64,000 nt of DNA. Origin: Pleurotus ostreatus/Saccharomyces cerevisiae fusant (lineage: Eukaryota; Opisthokonta). The stretch covers positions 1 through 64,000 of the forward strand of contig JAMQCK010000047.1 of assembly GCA_024196135.1 (NCBI GenBank), read 5' to 3'. Both the position numbers and the translations under genes were made by a program. Positions 1-10,176 of the stretch are shown piece after piece (the first letter of the stretch is position 1; every line of letters starts with the position of its first letter). The notes below the pieces were generated by a model, which saw only the letters and a list, made by a program, of their open reading frames with translations, was not told where the DNA came from and made no database searches.

Positions 1-678
1 CCTTTGGAGATACCCCGCAAGAAGTCGCGCCCATCGGAGACGCTGCGCATACAGCCCGAGAATGGCCGCGAGGCCGTTCTGCTCTCTGCGTTGCTCGACC
101 TTGAGGACGAGAATGAGCGCTGCCGACGCTTACTCATCGAATATCAGGCCGTCAATATCTTGAACCAGCTTTACAACGCGCAACTGAAGGAGAAGTTAGC
201 CGAGCGGGAGACGAAGGGGAAGAAGAACACACCAAAGGGTCGCTTGATGGGTGACGGTATGCCTGTCGTGCTCACGGGGGACGAATTCTATCAGCGCGTC
301 GTCGAGTTCAACGAGGACCAGAAGCGGCGATTGGCAGAGAAGGAGGCTCGGAAGGTGAGCAGGGAGGGTTACAGGCAGGCGTTGGAGGAGTGGGAGAAGA
401 AGCGGAAGGCGCAGAAGGACGCGTGGGAGGTCCGCCGGAAGGAGTGGCAGGCCGAGGTCAAGCGTTGGGAGGGCGCGAGGGCGCGCTGGATGAAGAGGAA
501 GGCGGAGGGGAAGGTATCGGGCCGCTTTGCCCAGAAGAAGCCTCTTCTGGGCACGCGGCCCCCTGCGATTCCGCGTCCCAAGCTGGCCGAGAGCAGCGCT
601 GACACGGGGGATAACGAGGGGGAGGCCTTCGACGACGTGTCGAGCAGCGATGGCACCTCGGAGGACGAGGAGGATTGA
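1..678 (+). CDS. C-terminal fragment of a probable pogo-type DDE transposase (cut by window edge)
   Basis: The frame is open from base 1 to a TGA at 676-678, so about 225 C-terminal residues are visible. The piece starts basic, then has a leucine-rich helix with DLEDENERCRRLL, a KGRLMGDGMPVVLTGDEF segment, a long charged coiled coil rich in K, E, R and W, and an acidic Ser/Asp/Glu tail. From memory of the family, fungal DDE-1/CENP-B-like transposases end with the same order: helix, 'GDG..LLTGDEF' segment, then a Lys/Glu/Trp-rich coil. The catalytic DDE core would lie left of the window and cannot be checked. TA-flanked MITEs with CAG...CTG ends nearby fit this transposon class. It could instead be an unrelated coiled-coil nuclear protein. 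Confidence 0.5.
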   Translation, partial: PLEIPRKKSRPSETLRIQPENGREAVLLSALLDLEDENERCRRLLIEYQAVNILNQLYNAQLKEKLAERETKGKKNTPKGRLMGDGMPVVLTGDEFYQRVVEFNEDQKRRLAEKEARKVSREGYRQALEEWEKKRKAQKDAWEVRRKEWQAEVKRWEGARARWMKRKAEGKVSGRFAQKKPLLGTRPPAIPRPKLAESSADTGDNEGEAFDDVSSSDGTSEDEED

Positions 679-901
679 GTTTGATCGATGTTCCCACGGG
701 GGTCAAATTGTCCCAAAACGTACATATATTCCCCCTCACATCTCCGACCTTTGTACTCCTCACTCTTTGCCATCTGGCACCTCTAAATTTTTATACAAGT
801 AGGTAAAATCACAAAGTAAACGATAGATCTGACGGCAAGGAGCTGGACTTCCAAAAAAATATTCAGGACGCAGAAAACAAGAATGGGGTCAAAGCGTGTG
901 A

Positions 902-976
902 TTGTTGACTGTATGGTTTCTTCTTGGCGGTGGCAACTTGAGAAGCGCGAGTCTTAGAGGCTTCCGTTTTGACCAT
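902..976 (-). pseudogene. 5' stub of a fifth copy of the tandem orphan family
   Basis: Reading leftwards from the ATG at 976-974 gives MVKTEASKTRASQVATAKK, nearly the same as the first 19 residues of family member 1 (MAKTEACKTRSPQIATVKK). After about 25 codons the resemblance ends and no later exon of the family follows. The DNA right of the ATG, up to about 1190, also matches the promoter of member 1, including a CACGGCCACGTGA-like stretch and a GCGCTTTGCG decamer. It is therefore a truncated copy that kept its promoter and start. Transcription cannot be judged from sequence. Confidence 0.75.
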
Positions 977-1178
977 CTTGATCGGTAGACAATCTAGACC
1001 AGTGGCAAATAGACAAGAAGCAGAAGAACCAGAATGAGAAAGCCAGAAGATGTAGAAGAGGGGCGTAGATGATTGTCAGCGGTCAAAAGTACTTTCGTGG
1101 TCGCCGGATCCGCAGAAAGCCACACGGCCACGTGATATAAATTGTATCTGTTTGGCATGGTCTAGTCACAGTTCCCGT

Positions 1179-1188
1179 GCGCTTTGCG
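1179..1188 (-). promoter_or_regulatory. Shared decamer upstream of the relic copy
   Basis: GCGCTTTGCG (plus-strand reading) sits about 203 bp upstream of the relic start codon. The same decamer occurs at similar distances upstream of family members 1 and 3. Its role is inferred from conservation only. Confidence 0.35.
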
Positions 1189-1190
1189 CC

Positions 1191-1780
1191 CATTGAACTC
1201 AACTGCTCGTTCTTTCGGCAGTCGGTATATATAGCAGTGATGTCATAAGCACCGCGAAACTACGCGCCGCAGGGAACACACTCCCGCACAAATGGATCAC
1301 ACCGTCGTCCATCATTTTAACAGAACGAGATGCGACCTCGACAGAGCACCAGGGCGTATTTCGAACGTAGCGTCTGCAATTGAAAGCTTCTGGCGCGGTT
1401 CTTACTTGGTGGGGCTCTTGACGCTCTGCTCTGTCCGACTCAACGGAAATCTATCCAAGAGGCGGTCGATGTCGCGACGGCCGGACAGCACACAGTCCCG
1501 CCAGTCAAATTCGGACGGGAAAGAGAATGTCGCGAACACAAGTGAACGTATTCACACGGAAAGGACCGGGGCGGACCCGCTGATACGCGCGAACGAGATG
1601 ACTATGACCGCGAAGAGCCCGCGGCGTCGATGGTCAGACTGCTTCAAGCGAGCCGTGGTACTCTGCGAGGCCGAGCATGATCGTGAGTGTGCAAGCACGG
1701 TCGCTGAAAGGCGACAAATGACGATGTTCAGAAGACTGCTCGTCTTCGCAGACGCTTGGTAGTACGTGACCACGCGCATG
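1191..1780. other. No supported gene
   Basis: Between the relic promoter and the duplicated flank. A 156-codon plus-strand frame (1292-1762) has no recognisable features or conserved splice context and is not called as a gene. Confidence 0.5.
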
Positions 1781-2150
1781 TCACCACACTTGCGGTAGAC
1801 GCGTCGTCCACTGGCGCGGGTTAGAGTACATCGCCGCGCAGCCTCTGCACGTTCCCAAGATATTGACCAGTGGCAGGAGGAGAGTGGCAAGCCAATGCGC
1901 TCGTCGCGACGCTCGAGTCAGCCTGGAGTGAAAGGAGACGTGATTCCGGGGAAACCATTTTCTGGACGCGTAAGTATAGACATCATAAACGAGGTATAGC
2001 AACCGTACGCGTGCAGCACGCAGCAAATCCAAAGCATCGACGAACCAGACATCAGATGAAGATGGCACGGTTCAGGAAGAGAAGACAGCAACAAAGCGTA
2101 CAAGGGTCATGATGAAGACATCGATTGGTCCAATAGCAAGTAGAAGATTC
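1781..2150. repeat. Duplicated 3' flank, copy 1
   Basis: This stretch downstream of family member 1 matches 4300-4690 downstream of member 2. Shared landmarks include GTATAGACATCATAAACGAG, AGCATCGACG, GAGAAGACAGCA and a TTGGTCCAATAGCA / TTGTCCAATGGCA pair. The similarity shows the duplicated unit extended beyond the coding region. Confidence 0.75.
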
Positions 2151-2226
2151 GAGCATGCAGCGCGCGGAGACGAAGGGGAGATTTGTTTGTCTGATCTGTC
2201 AGCGTCGGGTGCGTAGCCAGTGGCGC

Positions 2227-3338
2227 CTACGCCCGGTTCATCGTCGCCTTACGGGCAAACTCAGCGAGGTCCGCCATCATTTCCCTACAATGAGGCGTTT
2301 GTTAGCGAGGCAAAATATGTCAACGGTTGTATACATACTGTGGAGACTTCACCTCCAACTCGCGTGCACCTCGAGCCGGTACAGCCTGCGCTTGTTGAGC
2401 TGGTCGCTCGCGCTCCGGCATCACCACTCTCTTGACGGTCTTCCCCTTCCATCGAACATCGAGTATCGAGCCTTCGAGTACAGCGAAGGAGTTATAGCCG
2501 ACGGACTGGTCCAAATGAAAGCAGTACTCGAGTGACTGCACCTGAACAGGATGCATGTCTTGGGGGGAACGCATGGAGAAAATAGTGAGAAAACGGTGCT
2601 TTTCGACGGGGCGCTTGGTTTCGTTGTCACAGAGGTCGAAGGATACAAATTTCTTCTGGTGTCCTAACCACAGTCGGAGATGAAAGGAGAGACCGGGAAG
2701 CTCGATTCGGTCAATCGTCGTATCCTCGGGATCAGGTTGCCCCTGCAAACGATGAAGTTAGTCGCCAGGGAGACAGCAAAAGTTTGATGACTCGCCCCAA
2801 GGTACTCAGCGACCTCCATGAATTCTTTGACCGCCTTCTTTCCCTTTTCGACTGAACCGTACTCTACTTTGAGTAGCTCGTTGGCAAGCTCCTCCGAGTA
2901 GCAACAGTTCACCACCTCACCGCCCCACGACGTCAGTAGCGGGATCTGCGGGATGACTGTACCCTCCTCGATGCGAAGATGCTTGGGAAGATGTTGATAG
3001 ACGCTCGAATATTTCGCAGGTTCCTGCCCGGGTGCGAGAGTGCCGTTGACTGTGGCATACATGTGTCCTAGAGTGGAGGCCAGGGCGTCGAGGTTGGGCG
3101 GCACGCCTGGACCAGATAAGTCGGGTTCAGTTCTCTCTGCAGTGAGCCTCTCCTTGCCGCGCCGAGAACTTGAACCCTGACTGGTCGTCGCGCATCGTGA
3201 GGCCGAGGCTAAAGGGGCGCGCTTAAGTGCGTGATATAGCTGGTCCTTTGCCACACGCTTTTGGGATCTAGTGTGGGATTGCTTCTTGACAGTGGCAATT
3301 TGAGGAGAGCGAGTCTTGCAGGCTTCCGTTTTCGCCAT
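2227..3338 (-). CDS. Orphan tandem family, member 1 (334 aa, unknown function)
   Basis: Exons run 3338-2796, 2742-2339 and 2284-2227. The product has no recognised domain, signal peptide or membrane segment. Residues 1-90 are basic, Ser/Thr-rich and variable. From a PNLDAL segment on, the protein is strongly conserved among the four copies: EPAKYSS.YQHLPKH.RIE, a LTSWGGEV.NC.YSEELANE block, GSVEKGKKA, then exon 2 with QPDPED.TIDRIELP, LRLWLG.QKKFVSFD and IGYNSFAV. The start is the ATG at 3338, because all copies begin M(A/G/V)KT or similar there. Intron 1 has a GC donor (GCGAGT) exactly where the other copies have GT. Intron 2 (54 nt) joins the last 58 nt, encoding a short EMMADLAEFAR-type tail. 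Existence is well supported by conservation; function is unknown. Confidence 0.82.
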
Positions 3339-3553
3339 TGCAGGCGGTGGACAATCTAGACCAGTCGCAGAAACCTGATAGGCAGAAGAGCCGGACTGAG
3401 TGGTCCGAGGGATGTAGACGAGGGGTGTGGATGAGAGTCAGCGGTCAACGAGTATGGGTCGTTACCAGGCCGCCACCACGGGATCTGCTGAAAGCCACAC
3501 GGCCACGTGACGGGAATTGTATTTGTTTGTTACGATCAAGTCACGGTTCCTGC

Positions 3554-3563
3554 GCGCTTTGCG
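3554..3563 (-). promoter_or_regulatory. Shared decamer upstream of member 1
   Basis: GCGCTTTGCG about 216 bp upstream of the member 1 start codon, within a longer stretch shared with the relic copy. A CACGTG E-box-like hexamer lies between the decamer and the gene. Confidence 0.35.
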
Positions 3564-3695
3564 GCCCTTCAGATTTGAGGCTGTAACTGCACGTCCGAAA
3601 AGAGTGGCTTATGTATGTAAGTAGAACCAGGTACTGCTGATAAATACGATACTAGCAGATAGAAATACAGCAATGACTTAAACATCGTGCTGCTA

Positions 3696-3888
3696 CAGCC
3701 GTTTGCAGAATAGAATGCAGTCCCGTGCTGCGAGATTTCGAGCACGCGACCGCTGTAGGCCAATCAGACGCGCCCCTCAAGGGCCATCAACGCTCTGGGC
3801 GTTCTCGTATGGGTCCCTGGCGACGCCCTGCGACCCACGTGCACGAAATCTCGCGGCACGAGACTGCATTCTATTCTGCAAACGGCTG
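3696..3888. mobile_element. MITE with about 50-bp terminal inverted repeats and TA target duplication
   Basis: The left arm starts CAGCCGTTTGCAGAATAG and the right arm ends in its reverse complement. About 50 bp pair with only a few mismatches (arms about 3696-3746 and 3839-3888). TA dinucleotides flank both ends (3694-3695 and 3889-3890), as expected for Tc1/mariner/pogo insertions. The interior is about 90 bp with no coding capacity, so mobility would depend on a transposase elsewhere. The termini match those of the element at 37580 at 22 of 30 positions. Confidence 0.85.
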
Positions 3889-3890
3889 TA

Positions 3891-4299
3891 TATTGTTTGC
3901 AACTGGCGCGGTTCCGACTCACCGATTTTGTCAACGCTGTCTTGAAGGCTGAGCAGCGCGGATTAACGCCAGTAGTCTAAGTCAGACGCCTTGTCCGCAT
4001 TCGTGGCGGCGAGCGTGTGCCGTGAGCGCGCGTGCAGGCGGTAGAGAAAACACGCGGGCAAAGGCTTGAGTCCCTTTCATACGCTTGAGCAATGCCATCG
4101 CGCGGAAGATGGCTACGGGCGTGACCTTATGGTTCGCCCGCGGCGTCGCTTGTGGGTAAGCTTCGTGCGAATTGACGCCTCTGTCGTCTCAGCGGTCCAC
4201 AAGTTTAAGCTTTGCCGAGGCTATGCTGGCGCGCCGGAAGGCGACAACGAGAATCAGACGACGGGCTTGTCTTCGCAGATGCTCGATACGCGAGCGCGC
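3891..4299. other. No supported gene
   Basis: Spacer between the MITE and the duplicated flank of member 2. Only short frames without supporting features were seen. Confidence 0.5.
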
Positions 4300-4690
4300 C
4301 CATCGCATCGCACTTGCGGTGGGCGCGTCCTCCACCGGCGTGTGGTGAAGTACAGGTGCATCGCGTAGCCTCTGCGCGCCCCCTGCGGTAGGTGCGTGGC
4401 AGGATTGAGGCGGCGAACCAAATCGCACATCGCGGCGCCTGGTGTTAGTCTGTACTGAGGGAGGAGATGAATTGAGTTCGTGACAATCATTGTCTGGCAG
4501 CAATAAGTATAGACATCATAAACGAGGTATAGCGATGATACGTGCGCAGCACGCGATGACACCAAAGCATCGACGGGACCGGAGACGTGAGATGGAGACA
4601 AAGATGAGAGCGGGCACGGTTGGAAAAGAGAAGACAGCAGGAAAGCGTACAACGGTTATGATAGGAATATCGTCTTGTCCAATGGCATCG
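4300..4690. repeat. Duplicated 3' flank, copy 2
   Basis: Partner of 1781-2150 (same landmarks, same order), lying downstream of member 2. It supports segmental tandem duplication with a repeat period of about 2.6 kb. Confidence 0.75.
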
Positions 4691-4850
4691 CACAACAATG
4701 AAGCATTTAGGAGGGAGGAAAGTACCCGGGAATGAACTCGTCCGGGGTCGCTATAGGGTTGCAAGGAGGAGGAATACCACGCCCGGACGCGCGTGGTCGA
4801 AGGTCGCATCGTGTCTCTGCCGGCGGTGGCAGGCACCGTGCCAGCAGCGA

Positions 4851-5961
4851 CTACACCTGATTCATCACCGCCGCACGGGCAAACTCAGTGAGTTCTGCCA
4901 TCATTTCTCTGCGAAGACCACCGTCAGCAAGATGCAGAACACACCAACGGTCGTATACGTACTGTGGTGACTTGACCTCCAGCTCGCGTACGCCTCGAGC
5001 CGGTACAGCCTGGACTTGCTGGGCTGCTCGCGCGCGCTCCGGCATGATCACCCTCTTGATAGACTTCCCCTTCCATCGAATATCGAGGATTGAACCCTCG
5101 ACAACGGCGAAGGAGTTATACCCGATTGACTGGTCAAAGTGATCGCTGTACTCGAGCGACTGCAGTTGGATAGGGTACAGGTCTTGGGGGGAACGCATGC
5201 AGAAGATGGTAAGAAAGCGATGCTTTTCGATGGGGCGTTTGGTTTCGTTGTCGCAGAAGTCGAAGGACACGAATTTCTTCTGATATCCGAGCCACAACCG
5301 GAGATGGAAGGAGAGATTGGGGAGATCGATTCGGTCTATCGTTGGGTCCTCGGGATCGGGCTGGCCCTGCAGAATGGTTGGTCAGGTGGAAATTATAGAA
5401 TAAGTGTCAGTCACGTACGCCGATGTACTCAGCAGTCTCGTAGAGTTCCTTCATTGCCTTCTTGCCTTTCTCGACAGAGCCGAACTCCATTATGAGTAGC
5501 TCGTTGGCGACCTCTTCCGAGTACATGCAGTTGACCACCTCGCCACCCCACGACGTCAAAAGCGGCACCTGCGGGATGACTGTCCCCTCCTCGATGCGGA
5601 AATGTTTGGGAAGGTGTTGATAGACGCTCGAATACTTCGCGGGCTCCTGGTCGGGCGCGAGAGTGCCATTAATTGTGGCGTGCATGTGCTCGAGGGTGGA
5701 CTTCAACGCGTCGAGATTGGGCGGCACGCCTGGACCGTTCAGGTCGGGGCCCTCTGCAGCGAGCCTGGGACTGTTACGCCGACGAGTGGAACGTTGAGTC
5801 CTCGTCGCATCCGGAGCGGCGCGTCGATGAGCTGACACTGGACCAGCGCGCGTAATCGCATGTGTGAGCTGATCCTTTGCCGCGCGCTGCTTTGAGCTAC
5901 GTTCAGGCTGCTTCCTGGCTGGTTGGGTAGAGCGAGCTTTGGTAGTCTGCGATGTGCCCAT
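4851..5961 (-). CDS. Orphan tandem family, member 2 (334 aa, unknown function)
   Basis: Exons are 5961-5419, 5366-4963 and 4908-4851, the same sizes (543, 404, 58 nt) as member 1. Intron 1 is GTACGT...CTGCAG and intron 2 GTACGT...CGCAG. The frame upstream of the chosen start is open, but the ATG at 5961 (MGTSQTTKARS) aligns with the other starts. The conserved blocks are intact. Intron 2 is 54 nt and free of stops in frame, so retention would add 18 residues before the EMMAELTEFAR tail. Promoter similarity to the other members is weak and the decamer was not found. No function can be assigned. Confidence 0.82.
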
Positions 5962-6635
5962 TGTCCGAGGGAGGAGGGAGTTGATGAGAGGTGAGAGCAA
6001 GAGGGAGAAACCGCGGCAGAGATGACCCCGGGTTGACTGATTACCAAGCAATGGATACGACGAAGGCAAGGGACCAAGGGACCGGGACACGATCAACAAC
6101 TTTTACGTGGCCGGCGGTCAGCCGCATGCTCCATCAGCGCTCAGCGCTCAGCGCTCAGCCCCCGACCTTCCCGCTCAATCGCCTTTGTTTGCCAACAATG
6201 CGCACGAACAGCCGCTTCTTCACAAGCCGGGCAAAGCAATCTCTGGCTGTGCGTACAAATATGCATCTGTGACGGCTTCAGTGCTTATAGGGCAGGGCAT
6301 CCGTTAGTCATGAGCTTTAGCGCGGCTCCCCGTAGTATACACGAGATAACAATCAAGATTGATGTGACACTGCGAGTTCGTGACGCGCACGCCCGCCCTT
6401 TGTCTTCGAGCCGGTTTAGAAACCTTTCGGTCATCCCTTGGCCCGGTGACCACGATATACAAAGTTCTGGTGCATAGAGAACATTCGCACAGATGTGTGA
6501 GTACATGCGCGACAACAAATAACATAGGTATCGAGACATGGGTTATGGCGATTTCTGGCGCTTCCGCAGTTGGATGACCTCCTCTGAAAGTAAGTAGATG
6601 AGAATCCGACAATGTAGTTCATGAGGCTCCATACC
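5962..6635. other. No supported gene; contains a 7-bp microsatellite
   Basis: Upstream region of member 2. TCAGCGC is repeated 3.6 times at 6134-6158. Nothing else was recognised. Confidence 0.5.
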
Positions 6636-7325
6636 TCAAGTAAACCAACGATAGTTCTGCTCCTGTGTTCTCCAATTGATACGAGAAAATGGGCCACGTG
6701 GAATGTGTGTGCGAGGGCGTGTGATGGCGCTGCGAGGCGGGCGCTCGTGAGGATAATAGTAGAAGCTAGTCCCCTGGGCGGCAGCCACGATCATATGATG
6801 GGCCCAGAAGAAGTAGTACCCCATCGCCAGCGTTTGCTGCACTCCTGGCGGGCCCTCTATAACGGGCACAAGTCGCACCGTTGGTTGCTGTACAAGCACG
6901 GGTCCAATGAACAGGCCCGGAATGTTCATTTGACCAGCAACCAGAATCGGAGGAGGACCCATCGCAGAGTGCCAGCCGCTTCCTCCAGGGAGCTGTAGGA
7001 AGATCTGGCAGTAGACAAAGCAGATGAAGGGGTGTCTAACGAGGAAGCAGAGTCGACGCGCCCCATGAACAGGCTGAGCCCCGAGAGGGGTCCAGACCAT
7101 GAGTTGATTCAGGTAGACATCGTTCTGCTGTCGGCCCGCAATCATCGTAGCGGTGCAACCTGCAAACGGATGGCCGGGCATGGTTGGACGATGGGCGGCA
7201 ATGGGAATGGGAACACGAGACGTACGCTCTGCGTTTTGTACCCGACTTGATCTTTTCCAATCAGTAGCGAGTGATATTGCATTTTCGCAATTATTCGTCA
7301 GTCGTATCTTCTGCAGACCACCCAC
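6636..7325 (-). CDS. Possible Pro/Gly/Val-rich hypothetical protein or relic (low support)
   Basis: A 229-codon minus-strand frame ends at 6636. Its second half has an unusual hydrophobic Pro/Gly/Gln composition (MGPPPILVAGQMNIPG, VQQPTVRLVPVIEGPPG, MGYYFFW). A GT...AG stretch ending CTTCCTACAG inside it looks like a short intron, and a plausible ATG lies at MPGHPFAG. I do not recognise a family. It could be a small cell-surface or low-complexity protein, a decayed gene, or a chance frame in GC-rich DNA. Confidence 0.22.
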   Translation of the reverse strand: MGGLQKIRLTNNCENAISLATDWKRSSRVQNAERTSRVPIPIAAHRPTMPGHPFAGCTATMIAGRQQNDVYLNQLMVWTPLGAQPVHGARRLCFLVRHPFICFVYCQIFLQLPGGSGWHSAMGPPPILVAGQMNIPGLFIGPVLVQQPTVRLVPVIEGPPGVQQTLAMGYYFFWAHHMIVAAAQGTSFYYYPHERPPRSAITRPRTHIPRGPFSRINWRTQEQNYRWFT

Positions 7326-8843
7326 GAATTACCTTGGGCACGGCGAACCGACCTGAAGGGGAAGGAAGCGGAGGTTTAGCGGAAGGAAAACGGAAGCAAA
7401 TCATTTCGAGACGTGATGGTGGGTTGAGGCTTCCCCTTTGGGAACAATGACCGCGTACGGCGTCTTGTCGCTGGAGGTCTGGTGATGCTCAGTAATCGCA
7501 CTTTGGCAACGACCAGAGCGTAATAGAACACTTACCTGCGCAGCACTTCCCAGCGCTGTGGGTACTCAGACTTCGTACTCAAGGCCTCTGCTCATGGTTC
7601 CTGGAATTTCCCAGATCAGTGTCGACGCAAGCGTGTTCCGTCTATCACCACAGAAGTACTAGCTCTGGCGCTCTAGATCGCATCAATCGATAACCCATGT
7701 GGAAGGAGATAGCGAAAGGAAACGGGTACAAAATCCATCGTCGAAGGTAGCTTGAGCAAATGTGACCTCAAGTTCTACTTCAAAAAAATGGGAACAGAGT
7801 CAACCGCTCGCAGGACGTAGGCCAGCAATGAAGCAGACTTGATCGTGCGCTCGGGACTGCGGCATGCTGACCGTCACCCGATGAGTAGCGAGCGTGTATT
7901 GTGCAGCGGCCGTCGACTCTGAGGAACGCGACGTGAGCTTCGGGCCTACGCTGCACGTAATAGAATTCTCGCTTACCACTGGTCCATCTGAGGAGAGCGA
8001 AGGCCGCACTTCGCAATTTCTGATGGTGCTCGGTCGAATTCCTTGCCCATCTTTCCTGTCCGATGCCCGTAAGCACTGGACGATACCATGTGACACGATA
8101 TTTGGGGTGAATACTGGGCGGCGGTGGCATCTACTTCCTTCACGAAGGCCTGGAGTAACGCAAGTGGTAAAACATGGCCCGGCGCCGCCCACAGCCGGTT
8201 GTGCAAGCAGAAAAGATGGGGGCATCAAGTACGGCTTCTGCAGCCGATAGAATCCGCAGAGGACCAACCAAGAAGCGCGCGCCATAGGCGGAGCGATATT
8301 GTGCGCATGATATGTCCCGACCGAGTTGCGTTGAGGTCTCTGGGAGGCAGTGAGAAAGGGAGCAGTAATCGCGGCAGGATTGCCGCTACGCATCGCTCTT
8401 TGAGGGTAGTCAAAGCGACAGAGTATGCGATTGTCGCGACGTCGGAAGGAGAGCGGATGCGACGCGCCGCTTGGTACAGACTACCGTCGAAGGCGGCTCA
8501 CCTAAAAGGGCGGATCGCAGGCCCGCCCGTGAGACACAAGACTTGATAAAACCGCCTGAGAGGGTAGAAATTAGGCATATATCACAATACTGGGTATCGC
8601 GAGAGCGGATCGGACCACAGAAGAACTCGGAAGGCCCGAATGTCGTATGAAGATATGAGCGGCAACAAACAAAAGGAAGAGAAGAAAGGGAGAATTAGGC
8701 ACCGCACAACGATGGGGCATCTGGGATTGAAGAGGACTGACTGGACGCCTCAACGTGGATGCGAGAATGAGGAAAATCGAGCGTGCACGCGCAGGGACGA
8801 AGGAGGTATCGTTGAGTTGCCTGACGGGCGTCACCAGCAGCGA
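7326..8843. other. No supported gene
   Basis: About 1.5 kb. A 197-codon minus-strand frame (7800-8393) is Ser/Arg-rich without domain or convincing start and overlaps competing frames on both strands, so it is not called. Confidence 0.4.
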
Positions 8844-9945
8844 CTACGTATGGTTAATCACCGCCTCACGGGCCAACTCAGTGAGCTCCGCCGTCATTTC
8901 GCTACAAGGGCAAAGTCAGCAAAACGGAACATATCGAGAGCCGTAAACGTACTGCGGCGACTTCACCTCCAGCTCGCGCACACCCTGAGCCGGTACAGCC
9001 TGGCCTTGTTGAGATGGTTGCGCGCGCTCTGGCATGACCACCCTCTTGACGGTCTTGCCCTTCCAGCGAATATCCAGGATCGTCCCCTCGATTACAGCGA
9101 AGGAGTTATACCCGATTGACCGGTCAAAATGGTCGCTGTACTCGAGCGACTGCAGCTGAATCGGGAACAGGTCTTGAGGGGACCGCATGCAGAAAATTGT
9201 GAGAAAGCGGTGCTTTTCGATGGGGCGTTTGGTCTCGTTGTCGCAGAGGTCGAAGGATACGAATTTCTTCTGGTACCCGAGCCACAGTCGGAGATGGAAG
9301 GGGAGATTGGGAAGCTCGATTCGGTCTATCGTAGGGTCCTCGGGATCGGGTTGCCCCTGCAAAAAGGATGGTCAGACGGCAATTGAAGAAAGAAGATTAG
9401 CTACGCACTCCGACGTATTCAGCTGTCTCGTAAAGTTCCTTCAATGCTTTCTTGCCCTTCTCGACCGAGCCGTACTCCACTATGAGCAATTCGTTGGCGA
9501 GCTCTTCCGAGTAGAGGCAGTTGAGCACTTCGCCTCCCCACGAAGTCAATAGCGGCTGCTGCGGAATGACTGTTCCCGCCTCGATGCGGATATGCTTGGG
9601 AAGGTGCTGATAAATGCTCGAGAATTTCGCAGGCTCTTGACCCGGCGCGAGATTGCCAGTCATCGTGGCGTGCATGTGTTCGACAGTAGATTTCAGAGCA
9701 TCGAGATTGGGCGGCACGCCTGGACCGTTAAGGTCGGGCTCAAGAGCCCCTGCAGACCGTTCTGTGTTGCTAGCCCGAGAGGTTGAACCTTGGGTGCGTC
9801 GCGACACCGACGCCGAAGTAGCGCGTTTCGTCCTCTGTGTGACATGATCCTTTGCCACACGCTTCTTCGAGATGTGGCACGATTGCTCCCTGGTGATGGA
9901 TGCAGGTTGAGAAGAGCGAATCTTGGAGGACTTCGTTTTGCCCAT
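8844..9945 (-). CDS. Orphan tandem family, member 3 (332 aa, unknown function)
   Basis: Exons are 9945-9409, 9356-8953 and 8901-8844. Intron 1 is GTGCGT...TTGCAG and intron 2 GTACGT...TTGTAG (51 nt). The start at 9945 (MGKTKSSKIRSSQ) matches the other members; the frame is open 51 codons further upstream, but that stretch is not conserved. It has the same conserved core as members 1 and 2, and exon 2 has the identical 404-nt length. Upstream it shares the GCGCTTTGCG decamer and adjacent CGGCTTCAG with member 1, so its promoter is closer to member 1 and the relic than to member 2. Function is unknown. Confidence 0.82.
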
Positions 9946-10166
9946 CGTCCTCGAGACGCTTGAGAGGCAGAGAGTCTGATAGCAGTGCGGCGGAGGACAA
10001 TTGAAAGAGTCAGACTCGAAGCGGCGCAGCAGATTCAGATAGCTTTTGAGATGAAGGGGGCAGACAACAGTCGCTTTGTTCCAAGCCGCTCGTGACATGT
10101 TCGTGTTCCTTTCATGGCCATTAATGTGGCCCGGACCCGCCGTCGATCGTTACGCAAGGTTCGTTT

Positions 10167-10176
10167 GCGCTTTGCG
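10167..10176 (-). promoter_or_regulatory. Shared decamer upstream of member 3
   Basis: GCGCTTTGCG about 222 bp upstream of the member 3 start, the same spacing class as for member 1 and the relic. Confidence 0.35.

Noticed and set aside
1292..1762. 156-codon plus-strand open frame
   Set aside because: No motif, no splice support, composition like surrounding non-coding DNA, and it lies beside duplicated non-coding flank.
7800..8393. 197-codon minus-strand open frame
   Set aside because: Overlaps other long frames on both strands in GC-rich DNA; no recognisable domain and no convincing start context.
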